A stretch of 64,000 bases of DNA from positions 397,001 through 461,000 of the forward strand of contig CP101033.1 in assembly GCA_041319085.1 (NCBI GenBank), read 5' to 3'. A program made the position numbers and the translations under genes. A model generated the notes under the pieces. The model was given only the letters and a program-made list of their open reading frames with translations. It was not told where the DNA came from and did not search any database. Positions 25,111 to 34,734 of the stretch are shown here, one piece after another. The stretch's first letter is position 1; every line of letters begins with the position of its first letter. The DNA is from Aeromonas veronii. Its GTDB lineage: Bacteria > Pseudomonadota > Gammaproteobacteria > Enterobacterales > Aeromonadaceae.

Positions 25111-27264
25111 TCAGTTGGCCGGGGTGGCCAGATCCAGGATAAAGGCGTATTCCAGCGCGATATCCTCGTAGGCTTTGAAGCGGCCCGACTTGCCGCCGTG
25201 GCCGGCATCCATGTCGGTGTTCAGTAACAACTTGTTATCATCCGTCTTCAACTCGCGCAGCTTGGCGACCCACTTGGCGGGCTCCCAATATTGCACCTGG
25301 GAGTCGTGCAGCCCGGTGGTGACCAGCAGGTTGGGGTAGGCTTGCGCCTTCACCTGATCGTAGGGGCTGTAGCTCTTCATGTAGTCGTAGTAGCGCTTCT
25401 GGTTCGGGTTGCCCCACTCGTCATACTCCCCGGTGGTGAGGGGAATGGACTCGTCCAGCATGGTGGTGACCACATCGACGAACGGCACCTGCGCCACCAC
25501 GCCGCGATAGAGTTCGGGCGCCTGATTGATGACGGCCCCCATCAGCAGACCACCGGCGCTGCCGCCGATGGCGTAGACCTGATCCCTGGCACCGTAGCCT
25601 TGCTCCACCAGCGCCTTGGTGACATCGATGAAGTCATTGAAGGTGTTCTGCTTTTTCAGCAACTTGCCATCTTCGTACCAGTGACGGCCCAGCTCTTCAC
25701 CACCCCGAATATGGGCGATAGCGTAGACGAAGCCGCGATCCAGCAGGCTCAGGCGCGAGCTGCTGAAGTCGGGATCCATGCTGGCGCCGTAGGAGCCGTA
25801 GCCATAGACCAGCAGCGGATTCTTGGGCGCATCGGCCTGCTCTTTCTTGAACTTGTCTTTGCGATAGACCAGCGACACCGGCACCGATACACCGTCGCGG
25901 GCGGTCACCCAGAGTCGCTCGCTGGCGTACTGGTCGGCCTTGAAGCCTGCCACCGGCTGCTGCTTGAGCAGGGTGCGCTTGCCGCTCGCCATATCCAGCT
26001 CATAGGTGGAGGCGGGGGTGGTCATGGAGGAGTAGCCATAGCGCAGGGCGCTGGTATCCGGCTCCGGGTTGTAGGCGAGCCAAGTGACATAGGCGGGATC
26101 GTCGAAGGCGATCTCCTTCTCGTCACCGCTCTGCCAGTTGATCTGGCGCAGTCGGGTCAGCCCCTTGCTGCGCTCTTCCAGTACCAGCCAATCCTTGAAC
26201 AGGGCGTAGCTCTCCAGCAGCACGTCCGGATTGGGGGCAATCACCGCCTTCCAGCGATCGACCGGGCTCTCCTTGGTCTCGTAGAGGCCGAAGTTCTTGC
26301 CGTCCTTGTTGGAGCGCACATAGAAGCGGCCGCGGTAGTGATCCAGGCTGTATTCGTGATCCATCTGACGGGGCAGGAACAGGCGGGGGGCGTGCTCCGG
26401 CTGGTTGGCATCGATCAGCCGTGCTTCGCCGGTAGTTGTGCTGGAGAGGGCGATGACGATGAAATCTTCCGAAGTGGTGGCGTAGAGGCTGACGTAGAAG
26501 GAGTCATCCTTCTCCTCGTAAACCAGCTTGTCCGTGGCCGGATCCGTCCCGAGCGTATGGCGATAGACCTGATACGGAAGCAGGGTCTGCGGGTGCTTGC
26601 GCACATAGAAGACGGTCTTGTTGTCGTTGGCCCACACCAGATTGCCGGAGGTATTTTCCAGTTTGTCGGTGGCCCACTGGCCGCTCTCCAGATCGAGGAA
26701 CTGGATCTGGTACTGACGACGGGAGAGGAAATCTTCCGCTACCGCCAGCCAGCGGTTGTTGCGGCTCACCTCAAGGGCGCCTAGGGCATAGAACTCGTGC
26801 CCCTCAGCCCGCAGGTTGCTGTCGAGCAGCAGGCTTGCCTGCTCTTCCCCGAGCTTGGTGCGTGAATAGATCCCGTACTCCTTGCCCGGCTCATAGCGGG
26901 TCTGGTAGCGGTAGCCATTTTTCACATAGGGCACCGACTCATCCTGCTGGGGGATGCGGGCCACCATCTCCTTGTAAAGCTGTTCGCGCAGGGGCTGGGT
27001 CGGCTTGAGCATGGCCTCGGTATAGGCGTTCTCGGCCTCCAGGTATTGCAATACTTCCGGCGCCTGACGCTGGTCGTCGCGCAGCCAGTAGTAGTTGTCG
27101 ATGCGGGTATCCCCGTGCTTTTTCAGGGTGCGGGGATGTTTGGCGGCCACGGGCGGCTGGATTGGATGTTCGCTTGTCAGCATGGCGGGCTCTTCATTGG
27201 CATAAGTGGGAGGGAGAACTGTCAGAAAGGCTAGCAGCAGAACTCCTCGGGAAAAGGTAAACAT
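25111..27264 (-). CDS. Oligopeptidase B-like S9A serine peptidase with signal peptide
   Basis: About 717 residues. The N-terminal signal peptide ([18 protein letters not shown]) implies a periplasmic location, unlike cytosolic E. coli PtrB. A beta-propeller (residues about 50-440) precedes the alpha/beta-hydrolase domain. The nucleophile Ser lies in [15 protein letters not shown], and the catalytic His in [19 protein letters not shown] and [10 protein letters not shown] fit the oligopeptidase B subgroup, which cuts after Arg/Lys in short peptides. AAGGA is six bases before the ATG at 27264. Confidence 0.9.
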   Translation of the reverse strand: MFTFSRGVLLLAFLTVLPPTYANEEPAMLTSEHPIQPPVAAKHPRTLKKHGDTRIDNYYWLRDDQRQAPEVLQYLEAENAYTEAMLKPTQPLREQLYKEMVARIPQQDESVPYVKNGYRYQTRYEPGKEYGIYSRTKLGEEQASLLLDSNLRAEGHEFYALGALEVSRNNRWLAVAEDFLSRRQYQIQFLDLESGQWATDKLENTSGNLVWANDNKTVFYVRKHPQTLLPYQVYRHTLGTDPATDKLVYEEKDDSFYVSLYATTSEDFIVIALSSTTTGEARLIDANQPEHAPRLFLPRQMDHEYSLDHYRGRFYVRSNKDGKNFGLYETKESPVDRWKAVIAPNPDVLLESYALFKDWLVLEERSKGLTRLRQINWQSGDEKEIAFDDPAYVTWLAYNPEPDTSALRYGYSSMTTPASTYELDMASGKRTLLKQQPVAGFKADQYASERLWVTARDGVSVPVSLVYRKDKFKKEQADAPKNPLLVYGYGSYGASMDPDFSSSRLSLLDRGFVYAIAHIRGGEELGRHWYEDGKLLKKQNTFNDFIDVTKALVEQGYGARDQVYAIGGSAGGLLMGAVINQAPELYRGVVAQVPFVDVVTTMLDESIPLTTGEYDEWGNPNQKRYYDYMKSYSPYDQVKAQAYPNLLVTTGLHDSQVQYWEPAKWVAKLRELKTDDNKLLLNTDMDAGHGGKSGRFKAYEDIALEYAFILDLATPAN

Positions 27265-27387
27265 GTCGCATCCTTGGCGCTGGAAAGGGTTGGTAGACCT
27301 GAGCATCGGCTCCATGAATTGGCGTTAAATCTGCCCCTTGTTGCCGGTCGTTGCAAGCAATCCCTTGTTATTGCAGGAAATGTAATC

Positions 27388-27415
27388 AAAAAAGCCGCTA
27401 TCTCGCGATAGCGGC
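27388..27415 (-). terminator. Intrinsic terminator after the DUF411 gene
   Basis: On the minus strand, stem GCCGCTATC/GATAGCGGC with a short GC loop is followed by TTTTTT. It ends the DUF411 transcript before the oligopeptidase promoter. Confidence 0.85.
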
Positions 27416-27497
27416 CCTCTTTCTGGCCATGAGCGGCAAGCGTCCGCTCAGGTGTGCCTCACATGATATGGGAGTGCCCTCTCATGACCAGTTTTCG

Positions 27498-27929
27498 TCA
27501 GCCGGGGTAGCTCGACCAGCGGTTGGTCGCGCCCTCTTTGCTGATACTCAGTACCTCATAGGGATGGCCCGGAATATCCATGCCCGGCGCACTCTGGGGC
27601 ATGCCCGGAATGGTCAGGCCGCGGATCGCCGGTTTTTCCCTGAGCAGCTTCTGCACATCGGCGGCCGGTACATGCCCCTCGATCACATAGCCGTTCACGA
27701 TTCCGGTATGGCAAGAGGCCAGTTCCGGCGCGATACCGTATTGCTGCTTCACTGCGCCGAGTTGCTCGGTCTCGATGACCTCCAGTTCGAAGCCATTCTG
27801 CTCCATGTGCTCGTTCCAGCTCTGGCAGCAGCCACAATATTTTGATTTGTAGACGGTCATCTTCTCAGCCGCGAGGGCCGAAAAGCTGACGGTACCGGCC
27901 AGCATGGCCAGTAACAGGGGTTTGTACAT
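27498..27929 (-). CDS. DUF411 periplasmic metal-binding-like protein
   Basis: A 143-residue protein with a signal peptide (LLLAMLAGTVSFSALAAE). The thioredoxin-like DUF411 signature is YKSKYCGCCQSWNEHMEQNG, plus LASCHTGIVNGYVIEGHVPA and GIAVPGMP-like GLTIPGMPQSAPGMD. Family members are often linked to copper handling (CopG-like), with cysteines and Met-rich loops as ligands. No copper pump gene is adjacent here. It may share a transcript with the 27975-28298 gene 45 bases upstream. Confidence 0.9.
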   Translation of the reverse strand: MYKPLLLAMLAGTVSFSALAAEKMTVYKSKYCGCCQSWNEHMEQNGFELEVIETEQLGAVKQQYGIAPELASCHTGIVNGYVIEGHVPAADVQKLLREKPAIRGLTIPGMPQSAPGMDIPGHPYEVLSISKEGATNRWSSYPG

Positions 27930-27974
27930 TACTCACCTCAGATTCAAGAAAAGTTGCCCGATACGGGATGGCAG

Positions 27975-28298
27975 TCAGATCTGAGTGCGAGGGGGGCGTT
28001 CGAGCCGCTCGCTCGGGGCGTCCGGCATAAAGAGAGAGGGAGAGGCGAAGTCGGGGCTATCCGGTTCCAGCACGGCGACCGTCTGGCTGTCGCTGCCCAC
28101 CAGCGTCATCGAGAGGGCGGTGGTAAAGCTGCCGCAGGGCATCGCTTTTTCCAGGGTGCGCTCGCTCTGGCTGCAGTGGGTGGTCAGGGTACAGAGGTCG
28201 GTTGCGGCCCGGCTGCCAAACGACATCAACACCAGCACCAGACTCCACAAGGGGAGCCAGCGACGGGCGTGAGCGAGTTGGCGACGGGTGAGAACCAT
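27975..28298 (-). CDS. Small secreted or membrane-anchored protein of unknown function
   Basis: About 107 residues with one N-terminal hydrophobic segment (WLPLWSLVLVLMSFGSRAA) that could be a signal peptide. The mature part has three cysteines (LCTLTTHCSQ and AMPCGSF). An in-frame ATG at 28328 would add ten residues, and neither start has a clear ribosome binding site. It precedes the DUF411 gene on the same strand, so a shared role, perhaps in metal stress, is possible but unsupported by motif. Confidence 0.55.
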   Translation of the reverse strand: MVLTRRQLAHARRWLPLWSLVLVLMSFGSRAATDLCTLTTHCSQSERTLEKAMPCGSFTTALSMTLVGSDSQTVAVLEPDSPDFASPSLFMPDAPSERLERPPRTQI

Positions 28299-28386
28299 GG
28301 AATGACTCGAAAATAACAAGGGGCACATGGTAACCCTGTGCCCCGGGGGAGGGTCAAGCCCTCCCCATGGTGTCAGTCAGCCCAGA

Positions 28387-29109
28387 TTAAGGTTGCTGAC
28401 GGGTCGCCGCCAGCACGATCTCGCGCACGCAGACGTTGGCAGGTTGGTTCCAAGCGTAGAGCACGGCATCGGCGATCACTTCCGGCGCAATGACGCCGCC
28501 CATCTGATCTTTCCAGTCGTGGTAACCGGCCTTGATGCTCTCGTCAGTGGTGTGGCTGAGCAGCTCGGTCTCGACCGCACCCGGAGCAATGGTCACCATC
28601 CGCACGCCGACATCGGCCACCTCTTCCCGGATGTTCTCGGTCAGGGCGTGCACGGCGAACTTGGTAGCGCAGTAGGCGGCATGGTTCGGGAAGGTCTTGC
28701 GACCGGCGATGGAGCTGATGTTGATGATGGTGCCACTGCGGCGCTCCTTCATGCCTGCCAGCACTGCGTGGACGCCATTCAGCACCCCCATCACGTTGAT
28801 GTTGAGCATCTGCTGCCACTCGGCCGGGTCCTGCACATCGGCCTGACCCAGCAGCATGACGCCTGCGTTGTTGACCATGCAGCCGACCGGACCGAATTGG
28901 GCTTCTGCCTGCTGGACGGCGGCCTTCATGGCGGCGGTGTCGGTCACATCGACCCCGATGCAGAGGGTATCGGGCAGGTTCAGTGCTTGCATCGGCTCGA
29001 CCCGGCGGGCCAGCAGCAACAGCGGATGACCGGCAGCAGAGAAGGCACGGGCGATGGCGGCACCGATCCCGGCGGAGGCGCCGGTGATCACGACGAGAGA
29101 TTTGGACAT
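28387..29109 (-). CDS. SDR-family NAD(P)-dependent oxidoreductase
   Basis: A 240-residue classical short-chain dehydrogenase. The Rossmann motif VVITGASAGIGAAIARAFS is followed by NNAGVM, the catalytic Ser in IINISSIAG, YCATK (Tyr and Lys) and APGAVETELLSH. AAGGAAAG precedes the ATG at 29109. It is divergent from a LysR-type regulator, a common arrangement in which the regulator controls the enzyme. YdfG-like serine/3-hydroxy acid dehydrogenases are similar, but the substrate cannot be fixed. Confidence 0.9.
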   Translation of the reverse strand: MSKSLVVITGASAGIGAAIARAFSAAGHPLLLLARRVEPMQALNLPDTLCIGVDVTDTAAMKAAVQQAEAQFGPVGCMVNNAGVMLLGQADVQDPAEWQQMLNINVMGVLNGVHAVLAGMKERRSGTIINISSIAGRKTFPNHAAYCATKFAVHALTENIREEVADVGVRMVTIAPGAVETELLSHTTDESIKAGYHDWKDQMGGVIAPEVIADAVLYAWNQPANVCVREIVLAATRQQP

Positions 29110-29251
29110 GGGTCTTTCCTTCTGATTCAAGAGTCGGTTTGAGCAAACGGGTGGCTGGCCAGCACGGAACCCAATCACTATAGTCACTGTATCTATAAGT
29201 GATAAATATTGTTTTCCGCTGGTTATCATCTGAAAAAACTATGGTTGGTTT

Positions 29252-30094
29252 ATGCTGGACTTGAGATTGCTGCGTTTCTTCATCGCCATCTATGAAGAGA
29301 AGAACATCACGGCGGCGGCCGAACGTTGCCACGTCAGCCAGCCCTCCCTCTCGGCGGGACTGCGCCAGCTGGAAGAGGCGCTCGGTGACAGCCTGTTTAT
29401 CCGGGGCAAGAAGGGGGTGGTGGCGAAAGATCCGGCCCACTATCTCTATCCCCACGCGGTCAAGCTGGTGGAGGAGGCGCGCCGCTTGCCGGAGCTGTTT
29501 CGCCAGAAAGCAACGCGCGCGAGGCTCAATATCGCCATCATGCCGGACTTGAGTCGCCGCCGGGTGGCCGGGCTGCTGCAGCAAGTACAGCGCGTGTTGC
29601 CGCAGCTGGATCTCACCCTCTCCGACTACACCACGCCCGCCGACTGCCGCTTGACGCTGGATGCCCTGCGCCGGGAGGACGAAATCTTCCTGCCGCTGTG
29701 GGAGGAGGATTACGTGCTCTGCGTACCGGTCGACCATCCCCTGGCCAGTCGCGGGAGGATCGAACTGGCCGAGCTGCAACATTATGATTTTATTGAGTGC
29801 CCGCCCTGCGAAGCCCATCAGCAGACCATAGGCCTGCTGGCCTGTGACCGGCTTACCCTCAATCTGGTGGCCAAGGCCGAAAGCAAGGGGTTGGTGATGG
29901 CGCTGGTGCTGGCGGGGGTTGGCATCAGTTTTCTGCCGGATGGTCTGGTGGAGGATGAGGCTGGGCTCTGTACCCTGCCGGTGAGCGGGCCGCGGATGTT
30001 TCGCCGGATCGGCCTCTGCTATCCCGCCCACCAGACCCTCAATCCGGCGTTGCGGGAACTGATCCCCGAGTTGGCAGGTTATGGCGCTTCCTGA
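29252..30094 (+). CDS. LysR-type transcriptional regulator
   Basis: A 280-residue regulator. The helix-turn-helix at residues 1-60 reads LDLRLLRFFIAIYEEKNIT, then AAAERCHVSQPSLSAGLRQL. A substrate domain follows (LPLWEEDYVLCVPVDHPLAS). It is a little shorter than usual because the segment between the linker and effector domain looks reduced. Divergent from the SDR gene with a 142-base gap. The kefG-like gene follows 101 bases downstream on the same strand. Confidence 0.88.
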   Translation: MLDLRLLRFFIAIYEEKNITAAAERCHVSQPSLSAGLRQLEEALGDSLFIRGKKGVVAKDPAHYLYPHAVKLVEEARRLPELFRQKATRARLNIAIMPDLSRRRVAGLLQQVQRVLPQLDLTLSDYTTPADCRLTLDALRREDEIFLPLWEEDYVLCVPVDHPLASRGRIELAELQHYDFIECPPCEAHQQTIGLLACDRLTLNLVAKAESKGLVMALVLAGVGISFLPDGLVEDEAGLCTLPVSGPRMFRRIGLCYPAHQTLNPALRELIPELAGYGAS

Positions 30095-30195
30095 TAAGGT
30101 CGCTCTCCTGTGCACCTTTACGATGCAGCTCTCCAGACTCCCCTTTTCTGTTTACCGCGCCTTGCACCGCAAGGCTTTGTTCGGGTGATGTGGTC

Positions 30196-30792
30196 ATGAA
30201 ACGCATTCTGGTAATTTTTTCCCATCCCGCGCTGCAGAGCTCGCGGGCCAACAAGCAGCTGTTGCAGGCGATTGAGGGGCTGGAGGGGGTCACGGTTCAC
30301 GACCTCTACCAGCACTATCCCGACATGTTTATCGATGTGAAGCGGGAGCAGGCGCTGCTCTCCAAGCACGACATCATCGTCTTTCAGCACCCGTTTTACT
30401 GGTACTCCTGTCCGGCCATCATGAAAGAGTGGATGGATCTGGTGCTGGAGTATGGCTACGCCTACGGCCCCGAAGCCCACGCCCTCAAGGGCAAGCAGTG
30501 GCTGAGCGCCATCACCACCGGCGGTGCGCCGGAGTCCTATTGCAGCGAGGGTTACAACAGCCGACCGCTGCTCGATTTTCTGCTGCCATTTCAGCAGGCT
30601 ACCACCTTGTGCGGCATGAACTGGCTGCCCCCTTTCGTGCTGCACTCCTTTCACAAGATCAAGGATCCCGCCGCTCTGCGCCGCTGTGGGCAGGATTACC
30701 GCCAGCTGCTCTGCGCCCTGCGTGATGATCAGCTGACCCCGGAGCAACTGGCCGGGCGTCCGTATCTGCGCGACTTGCTGGAGGCGCTCTGA
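30196..30792 (+). CDS. kefG: KefG/KefF-like NAD(P)H oxidoreductase, ancillary to KefB
   Basis: A 198-residue flavodoxin-fold quinone reductase. FSHPALQSSRANKQLL near the start (flavin-binding loop), VFQHPFYWYSCPAIMKEWMD and ITTGGAPESYCSEGYN are characteristic of KefF/KefG. In E. coli KefG binds KefB and is needed for full potassium efflux activity. kefB lies 67 bases downstream. The ATG at 30196 was chosen over a GTG two codons earlier by comparison with family starts. Confidence 0.9.
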   Translation: MKRILVIFSHPALQSSRANKQLLQAIEGLEGVTVHDLYQHYPDMFIDVKREQALLSKHDIIVFQHPFYWYSCPAIMKEWMDLVLEYGYAYGPEAHALKGKQWLSAITTGGAPESYCSEGYNSRPLLDFLLPFQQATTLCGMNWLPPFVLHSFHKIKDPAALRRCGQDYRQLLCALRDDQLTPEQLAGRPYLRDLLEAL

Positions 30793-30859
30793 TGAAACAC
30801 GGGCAGCTTGTTGGCCGAGCTTATAAGCAGGGTCAGACGTTCAAACGGAGGGCTGACTG

Positions 30860-32716
30860 ATGGGCCACGGGATCCTGTTTGATGCGTTTATCTACCTCTC
30901 CGCCGCCGTTATCGCGGTACCGCTGGCCAAACGCTGGGGACTGGGTTCGGTACTCGGTTATCTGCTGGCGGGGATCATCATTGGCCCCTTTCTGCTGGGG
31001 CTGGTGGGCGAACAGAAGGATGTGATGCACTTCGCCGAGTTTGGCGTGGTGCTGATGCTGTTTCTGGTCGGTCTTGAATTGCGTCCGGCGCTCTTGTGGC
31101 AATTGAAAGGGCCGATCCTCGGCACCGGAGGTCTGCAGGTGCTGCTGACCACGGCGGCGCTGACCGGCGTGGCGCACCTGATCGGCCTGCCGCTGCAACA
31201 GGGGCTGGCCATCGGCCTCATTCTGGCGCTCTCCTCCACCGCCATCGTTCTACAGAGCCTGCAGGAGCGCAAGCTGATGCAGAGCGAGAGCGGCCGCTCC
31301 GCCTTCGCCGTGCTGCTGTTTCAGGATATTGCAGTGATTCCGATCCTGGCGCTGCTGCCGCTGCTAGCCATGGCGCCGGTCGCCAGCAATGGCGGCTCCG
31401 AGCTGGCGGGTTGGCAACATGGCCTGCTGGTGGTCGCGGCGATCTCCGGCATAGTGCTGGGCGGCCACTACCTGATGCGGCCGGTGTTTCGCGCCATCGC
31501 CCAGTCCCATATGCGGGAGATCTTCGTCGCCGCCGCCCTGCTGCTGGTGATCGCCATCGCGGTGCTGATGGAGTCGGTGGGGCTCTCGCCTGCTCTCGGC
31601 TCCTTCCTCGCCGGTGTGGTGCTGGCCGACAGCGAATATCGCCACGAGCTGGAGGCGGACATAGAGCCGTTCAAGGGCTTGCTGCTCGGTCTGTTCTTCA
31701 TGTCGGTCGGGGCGGGGATCGATTTTGGCCTGTTTGCCGAGCACCCCTTCCTCATCCCGACGCTGGTGGTTGGGCTGATGGCGCTCAAATGGCTGGTGCT
31801 GATGGCGCTCGGCTTTGCCATCCGCATCTCGCCGAGCCAACGCTGGACCTTTGCGCTGGCGCTCGCACAGGGCGGTGAGTTTGCCTTCGTGCTCTTCTCG
31901 TTTGCCGCCCAGAACCGGGTGCTGCCCGGCGAGACCATCTCGCTGCTGACGCTGGTGGTGGCGCTCTCGATGGCGCTCACCCCGCTGCTGCTGATCCTCA
32001 ACGATCGGGTGATCCAGCCCTGGTTCGATTACCGTAACCAGAGCGACGCACCGCAGCATGAGCAACCTGAGCTGGTGGAGCATCCGGTGATCATCGCGGG
32101 CTTCGGCCGCTTCGGTCAGATCGTGGGGCGTCTGCTGCATGGTCACGGTATCGGCACCACCATCCTCGAGCAGGATGCCAGCCAGATAGAGACCCTGCGC
32201 AAGTATGGCTATCAGGTATTCTATGGCGATGCCAGCCGGATCGATCTGCTCCATGCCGCAGGGGCACACAAGGCGAAGTTGCTGGTGCTCTCCATCAACG
32301 ATCCTGCTACCTCGCTGGCGGTGATCGAGATGGTGCAGAAACACTTCCCGCACCTGAAGATCCTGGCGCGAGCGCTGGATCGACCCCATGCCCACGAGAT
32401 CCTGCGCCACGGGGTCGAGAGCGTGCACCGGGAAACCCTCGGCTCGGCGGTCGATCTGGGGGTGGAAGCCCTGACCCAGCTCGGTTTTCGGGCCAACCAG
32501 GCCTGGCGGGCGGGCCAGACCTTCAAGCAGCACGATAACTGGCTGTTGCGCGAGCAGGTCAATTATCTCGATGACGAACACACTTATATCAACAAGAGCC
32601 TGCAATACCGGGAGATCCTCTCCGATCTGTTGCAAGACGACGAGGAGGGGCAGGAGCGTATCCATGCCCACAACTGGAACAGCGGGCTACCCGACGACGA
32701 CAAGGAAGCAAAATGA
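30860..32716 (+). CDS. kefB: Glutathione-regulated potassium-efflux protein KefB
   Basis: A 618-residue K+/H+ antiporter of the CPA2 family. The first 380 residues form 12-13 membrane helices (GVVLMLFLVGLELRP, ALGSFLAGVVLADSEYRHEL). An RCK/KTN domain follows, with the nucleotide-binding IIAGFGRFGQIVGRLL and YGDASRIDLL. Glutathione adducts open it to acidify the cytoplasm and protect against electrophiles. kefG lies upstream and sirB2 overlaps its stop by four bases, forming one operon. Confidence 0.95.
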   Translation: MGHGILFDAFIYLSAAVIAVPLAKRWGLGSVLGYLLAGIIIGPFLLGLVGEQKDVMHFAEFGVVLMLFLVGLELRPALLWQLKGPILGTGGLQVLLTTAALTGVAHLIGLPLQQGLAIGLILALSSTAIVLQSLQERKLMQSESGRSAFAVLLFQDIAVIPILALLPLLAMAPVASNGGSELAGWQHGLLVVAAISGIVLGGHYLMRPVFRAIAQSHMREIFVAAALLLVIAIAVLMESVGLSPALGSFLAGVVLADSEYRHELEADIEPFKGLLLGLFFMSVGAGIDFGLFAEHPFLIPTLVVGLMALKWLVLMALGFAIRISPSQRWTFALALAQGGEFAFVLFSFAAQNRVLPGETISLLTLVVALSMALTPLLLILNDRVIQPWFDYRNQSDAPQHEQPELVEHPVIIAGFGRFGQIVGRLLHGHGIGTTILEQDASQIETLRKYGYQVFYGDASRIDLLHAAGAHKAKLLVLSINDPATSLAVIEMVQKHFPHLKILARALDRPHAHEILRHGVESVHRETLGSAVDLGVEALTQLGFRANQAWRAGQTFKQHDNWLLREQVNYLDDEHTYINKSLQYREILSDLLQDDEEGQERIHAHNWNSGLPDDDKEAK

Positions 32717-33099
32717 TTGCCTATTACCCCATGTTCAAACACCTGCATATGACGCTGGCGCTGGTCAGTCTGCTACTCTTTATCTATCGTTGGAGTCTTG
32801 CGCTGGCTGGCAGCGCGCGGTTGCAGCAGAAGTGGCTGAAGATCCTGCCTCATATCAACGACACCTTCCTGCTGCTGTTTGGTGTGCTGCTGGCGGTGAC
32901 CCTGCAGATGAGCCCGGGCCAACAACCCTGGCTAATGGCCAAGCTGATCGCGCTGGTGGTTTACATCGGCCTCGGCGTCATAGCGCTCAAGCGCCCTGCG
33001 CGCGGTCAGAAGCTGGTGGCCGGCCTCGCTGCCCTGACGGTATTCGGCTACATGGTCGGTGCGGCCATCACCAAGTCGGCCTGGTCGTGGCTGATGTGA
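32713..33099 (+). CDS. SirB2 family membrane protein
   Basis: A 128-residue protein with four predicted membrane helices. FKHLHMTLALVSLLLFIYRW and LPHINDTFLLLFGVLLA match the SirB2 family (named from Salmonella, mechanism unknown). The start overlaps the kefB stop (ATGA), so it is translationally coupled, although SirB2 genes are usually found near prfA/hemK rather than kefB. Confidence 0.85.
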   Translation: MIAYYPMFKHLHMTLALVSLLLFIYRWSLALAGSARLQQKWLKILPHINDTFLLLFGVLLAVTLQMSPGQQPWLMAKLIALVVYIGLGVIALKRPARGQKLVAGLAALTVFGYMVGAAITKSAWSWLM

Positions 33100-33296
33100 G
33101 CAAAAGGGGAGTGTTATGCTTTGCGTTGAAGTTATATTTTAAAAAAAACAATTTATTGGAGTTTTATGTTGACATCGAATCTCGGCAAAGAGCTTTCATT
33201 TAAGATTTTCTGAGTTAAATTCAGTCTCCAGTGGGTCCATTTTTTGCTTTTATTGTCCCTTTAAATCAATAGTTTAGTTTATTTTGTATGAAAATG

Positions 33297-33345
33297 GCGA
33301 CAGTTGTCGCAGTAAAACTTACGACACATATTGTCGCAAGTAACG
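33297..33345. promoter_or_regulatory. Repeated TGTCGC/GCGACA inverted repeats before the WYL gene
   Basis: GCGACA-GT-TGTCGC (33297-33310) and ACGACA-CATAT-TGTCGC (33321-33336) are two inverted repeats in tandem, followed by a lone CGAC. They end about 50 bases before the WYL gene start, in an AT-rich gap. The arrangement suggests a dimeric operator pair, probably autoregulatory. Inference from symmetry only. Confidence 0.5.
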
Positions 33346-33386
33346 ACTAGCATACAGTCAACGCTAAACCAGTGAAGGCAAGCACC

Positions 33387-34373
33387 ATGAGCAAGAAGCT
33401 GTTACGACAACTGACCTTGGCGCGTTGCATCCCGCACCGCCCTTACAAGCTGACCGCCAGCCAACTCCAGGTAAAACTGGAGGAGGAAGGCATCCACGTC
33501 AGTCTGCGTACCGTGCAACGGGACCTGGAGGAGATGTCCGGCATGGGACTGTTCGACCTCACCTCGGACGAGCGCAGCAAACCCCATGGCTGGTGCTTCG
33601 AGCGCCACGGTCTTAACGACTTTGCCAACATCATGCCGCTCTCGCTGGCGGTGGCCCTGAAAACCTGGAGTGATCAGGCGAGCCAACTGTTGCCGGCGAG
33701 TGTACTGACCGAATTGAACCCGCTGGTCGACAAGGCCAGTCAGGTGATCCGCGACAGCCAGAGTGAACTGGCCGAACGCTGGCTGGAGAGCGTGCACCAG
33801 TCGCCACGCCCGTTTGCCGGCAACCCGGAGATCCGCCGTAGCACCCTGATCCGCGATGCGCTCTGGCGTGGTCGCAAGTTCAGTGCCGAGATCCAGCGCG
33901 TGATCAAAGAGCGCACCGTGTGGCTCTGCTATGACCGCATCAATCCGCTCGGCATTCTCAATCAGCCTGATGGTCCGATCCTGCTCTGCACCCTCTCCGA
34001 GCTGGATCCCAAGGTCTACGGCATCCCGTTTGACCATATCAAGAGCGTGGAACTGACCAACTTCAGCGCTACCCAGCCGAAGGATTTCAATATCCAGAAG
34101 CTGATCCGCGATCAGGGCTATCAGGATGTGAGCGGCCCTATCCGCTTTGTCGGCCGGATCGATGCCAACAGCCAGTCACTGGTGGATAACCAGATACCCG
34201 GCAACAATCCGCGTATGACCCGCTATGACAAGCGCAGCGTGGTGGTGGAGACGGAAGTGCAGGACACCCCGGAGTTTCGCAGCTGGTTGAACAACATCAG
34301 CGGCGAGCTGGAGGTGCTGGCGCCGGAATCGCTGCGCAAGGCCTATCTCAATCCGGCCAACCGCTTGAGCTGA
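33387..34373 (+). CDS. WYL-domain transcriptional regulator with N-terminal winged helix
   Basis: A 328-residue protein. The N-terminal HTH (residues 1-60) reads YKLTASQLQVKLEEEGIHVS, then LRTVQRDLEEMSGMGLF (the DeoR/WYL-type recognition helix). Central residues carry a WYL domain (IKERTVWLCYDRINPLGIL), and the C-terminus resembles the WCX extension. WYL proteins bind nucleotides or nucleic acid ligands and often regulate stress or defence loci. No defence genes are nearby. A terminator follows. Palindromes upstream suggest autoregulation. Confidence 0.88.
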   Translation: MSKKLLRQLTLARCIPHRPYKLTASQLQVKLEEEGIHVSLRTVQRDLEEMSGMGLFDLTSDERSKPHGWCFERHGLNDFANIMPLSLAVALKTWSDQASQLLPASVLTELNPLVDKASQVIRDSQSELAERWLESVHQSPRPFAGNPEIRRSTLIRDALWRGRKFSAEIQRVIKERTVWLCYDRINPLGILNQPDGPILLCTLSELDPKVYGIPFDHIKSVELTNFSATQPKDFNIQKLIRDQGYQDVSGPIRFVGRIDANSQSLVDNQIPGNNPRMTRYDKRSVVVETEVQDTPEFRSWLNNISGELEVLAPESLRKAYLNPANRLS

Positions 34374-34409
34374 TAAAAACTTGAGCTGATAAAAAATAGG
34401 AACGTTGCA

Positions 34410-34437
34410 GAGTCGAGCCTGGTCTCGGCTCTTTTTT
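34410..34437 (+). terminator. Intrinsic terminator after the WYL gene
   Basis: Stem GAGTCGAG/CTCGGCTC (one G:U-type mismatch) is followed by seven T residues. Just before it, CTTGAGCTGATAAAAA is tandemly duplicated across the stop codon. Confidence 0.85.
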
Positions 34438-34531
34438 TGCGGTTTTTTTAAGCATAATTATTCAACTAATTTTTAAGTCTTAACGACCGGGTTGAACCGT
34501 TTTCCTGCCCCGTTATGGGGGGCGAAACCCG

Positions 34532-34561
34532 TGTAAGAGATCTGCCATAGCCACTGTAAGA
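34532..34561. promoter_or_regulatory. Candidate UvrY/GacA boxes upstream of csrB
   Basis: TGTAAGAGATCT (34532-34543) matches the left half of the known GacA/UvrY activating palindrome (TGTAAG-N6-CTTACA type), and a second TGTAAGAGG lies at 34555. Their place about 200 bases before the proposed csrB start fits the far-upstream position seen in enterobacteria. The second half-site is not conserved. Confidence 0.55.
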
Positions 34562-34734
34562 GGCTGGCGCTTTGAACCGTACGCGAAGCCATGCCAGAAT
34601 GATCCAACTTTCCTGTGAAACTAAATAACCGACTGATATTAAAGGGTTAGTTTTTAATTTTGTTTTTTAAATGGAAGCAGCATCGGATCTTTCTCATCGG
34701 ATGGCTCTTGTTCGAGGGGTACATTTCCTTAGTA

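Noticed and set aside
28340..28370. Hairpin GGGGAGGG/CCCTCCCC as terminator between the SDR and the small secreted protein genes
   Set aside because: A stem exists but there is no T tract on either strand, so I could not support a terminator call.
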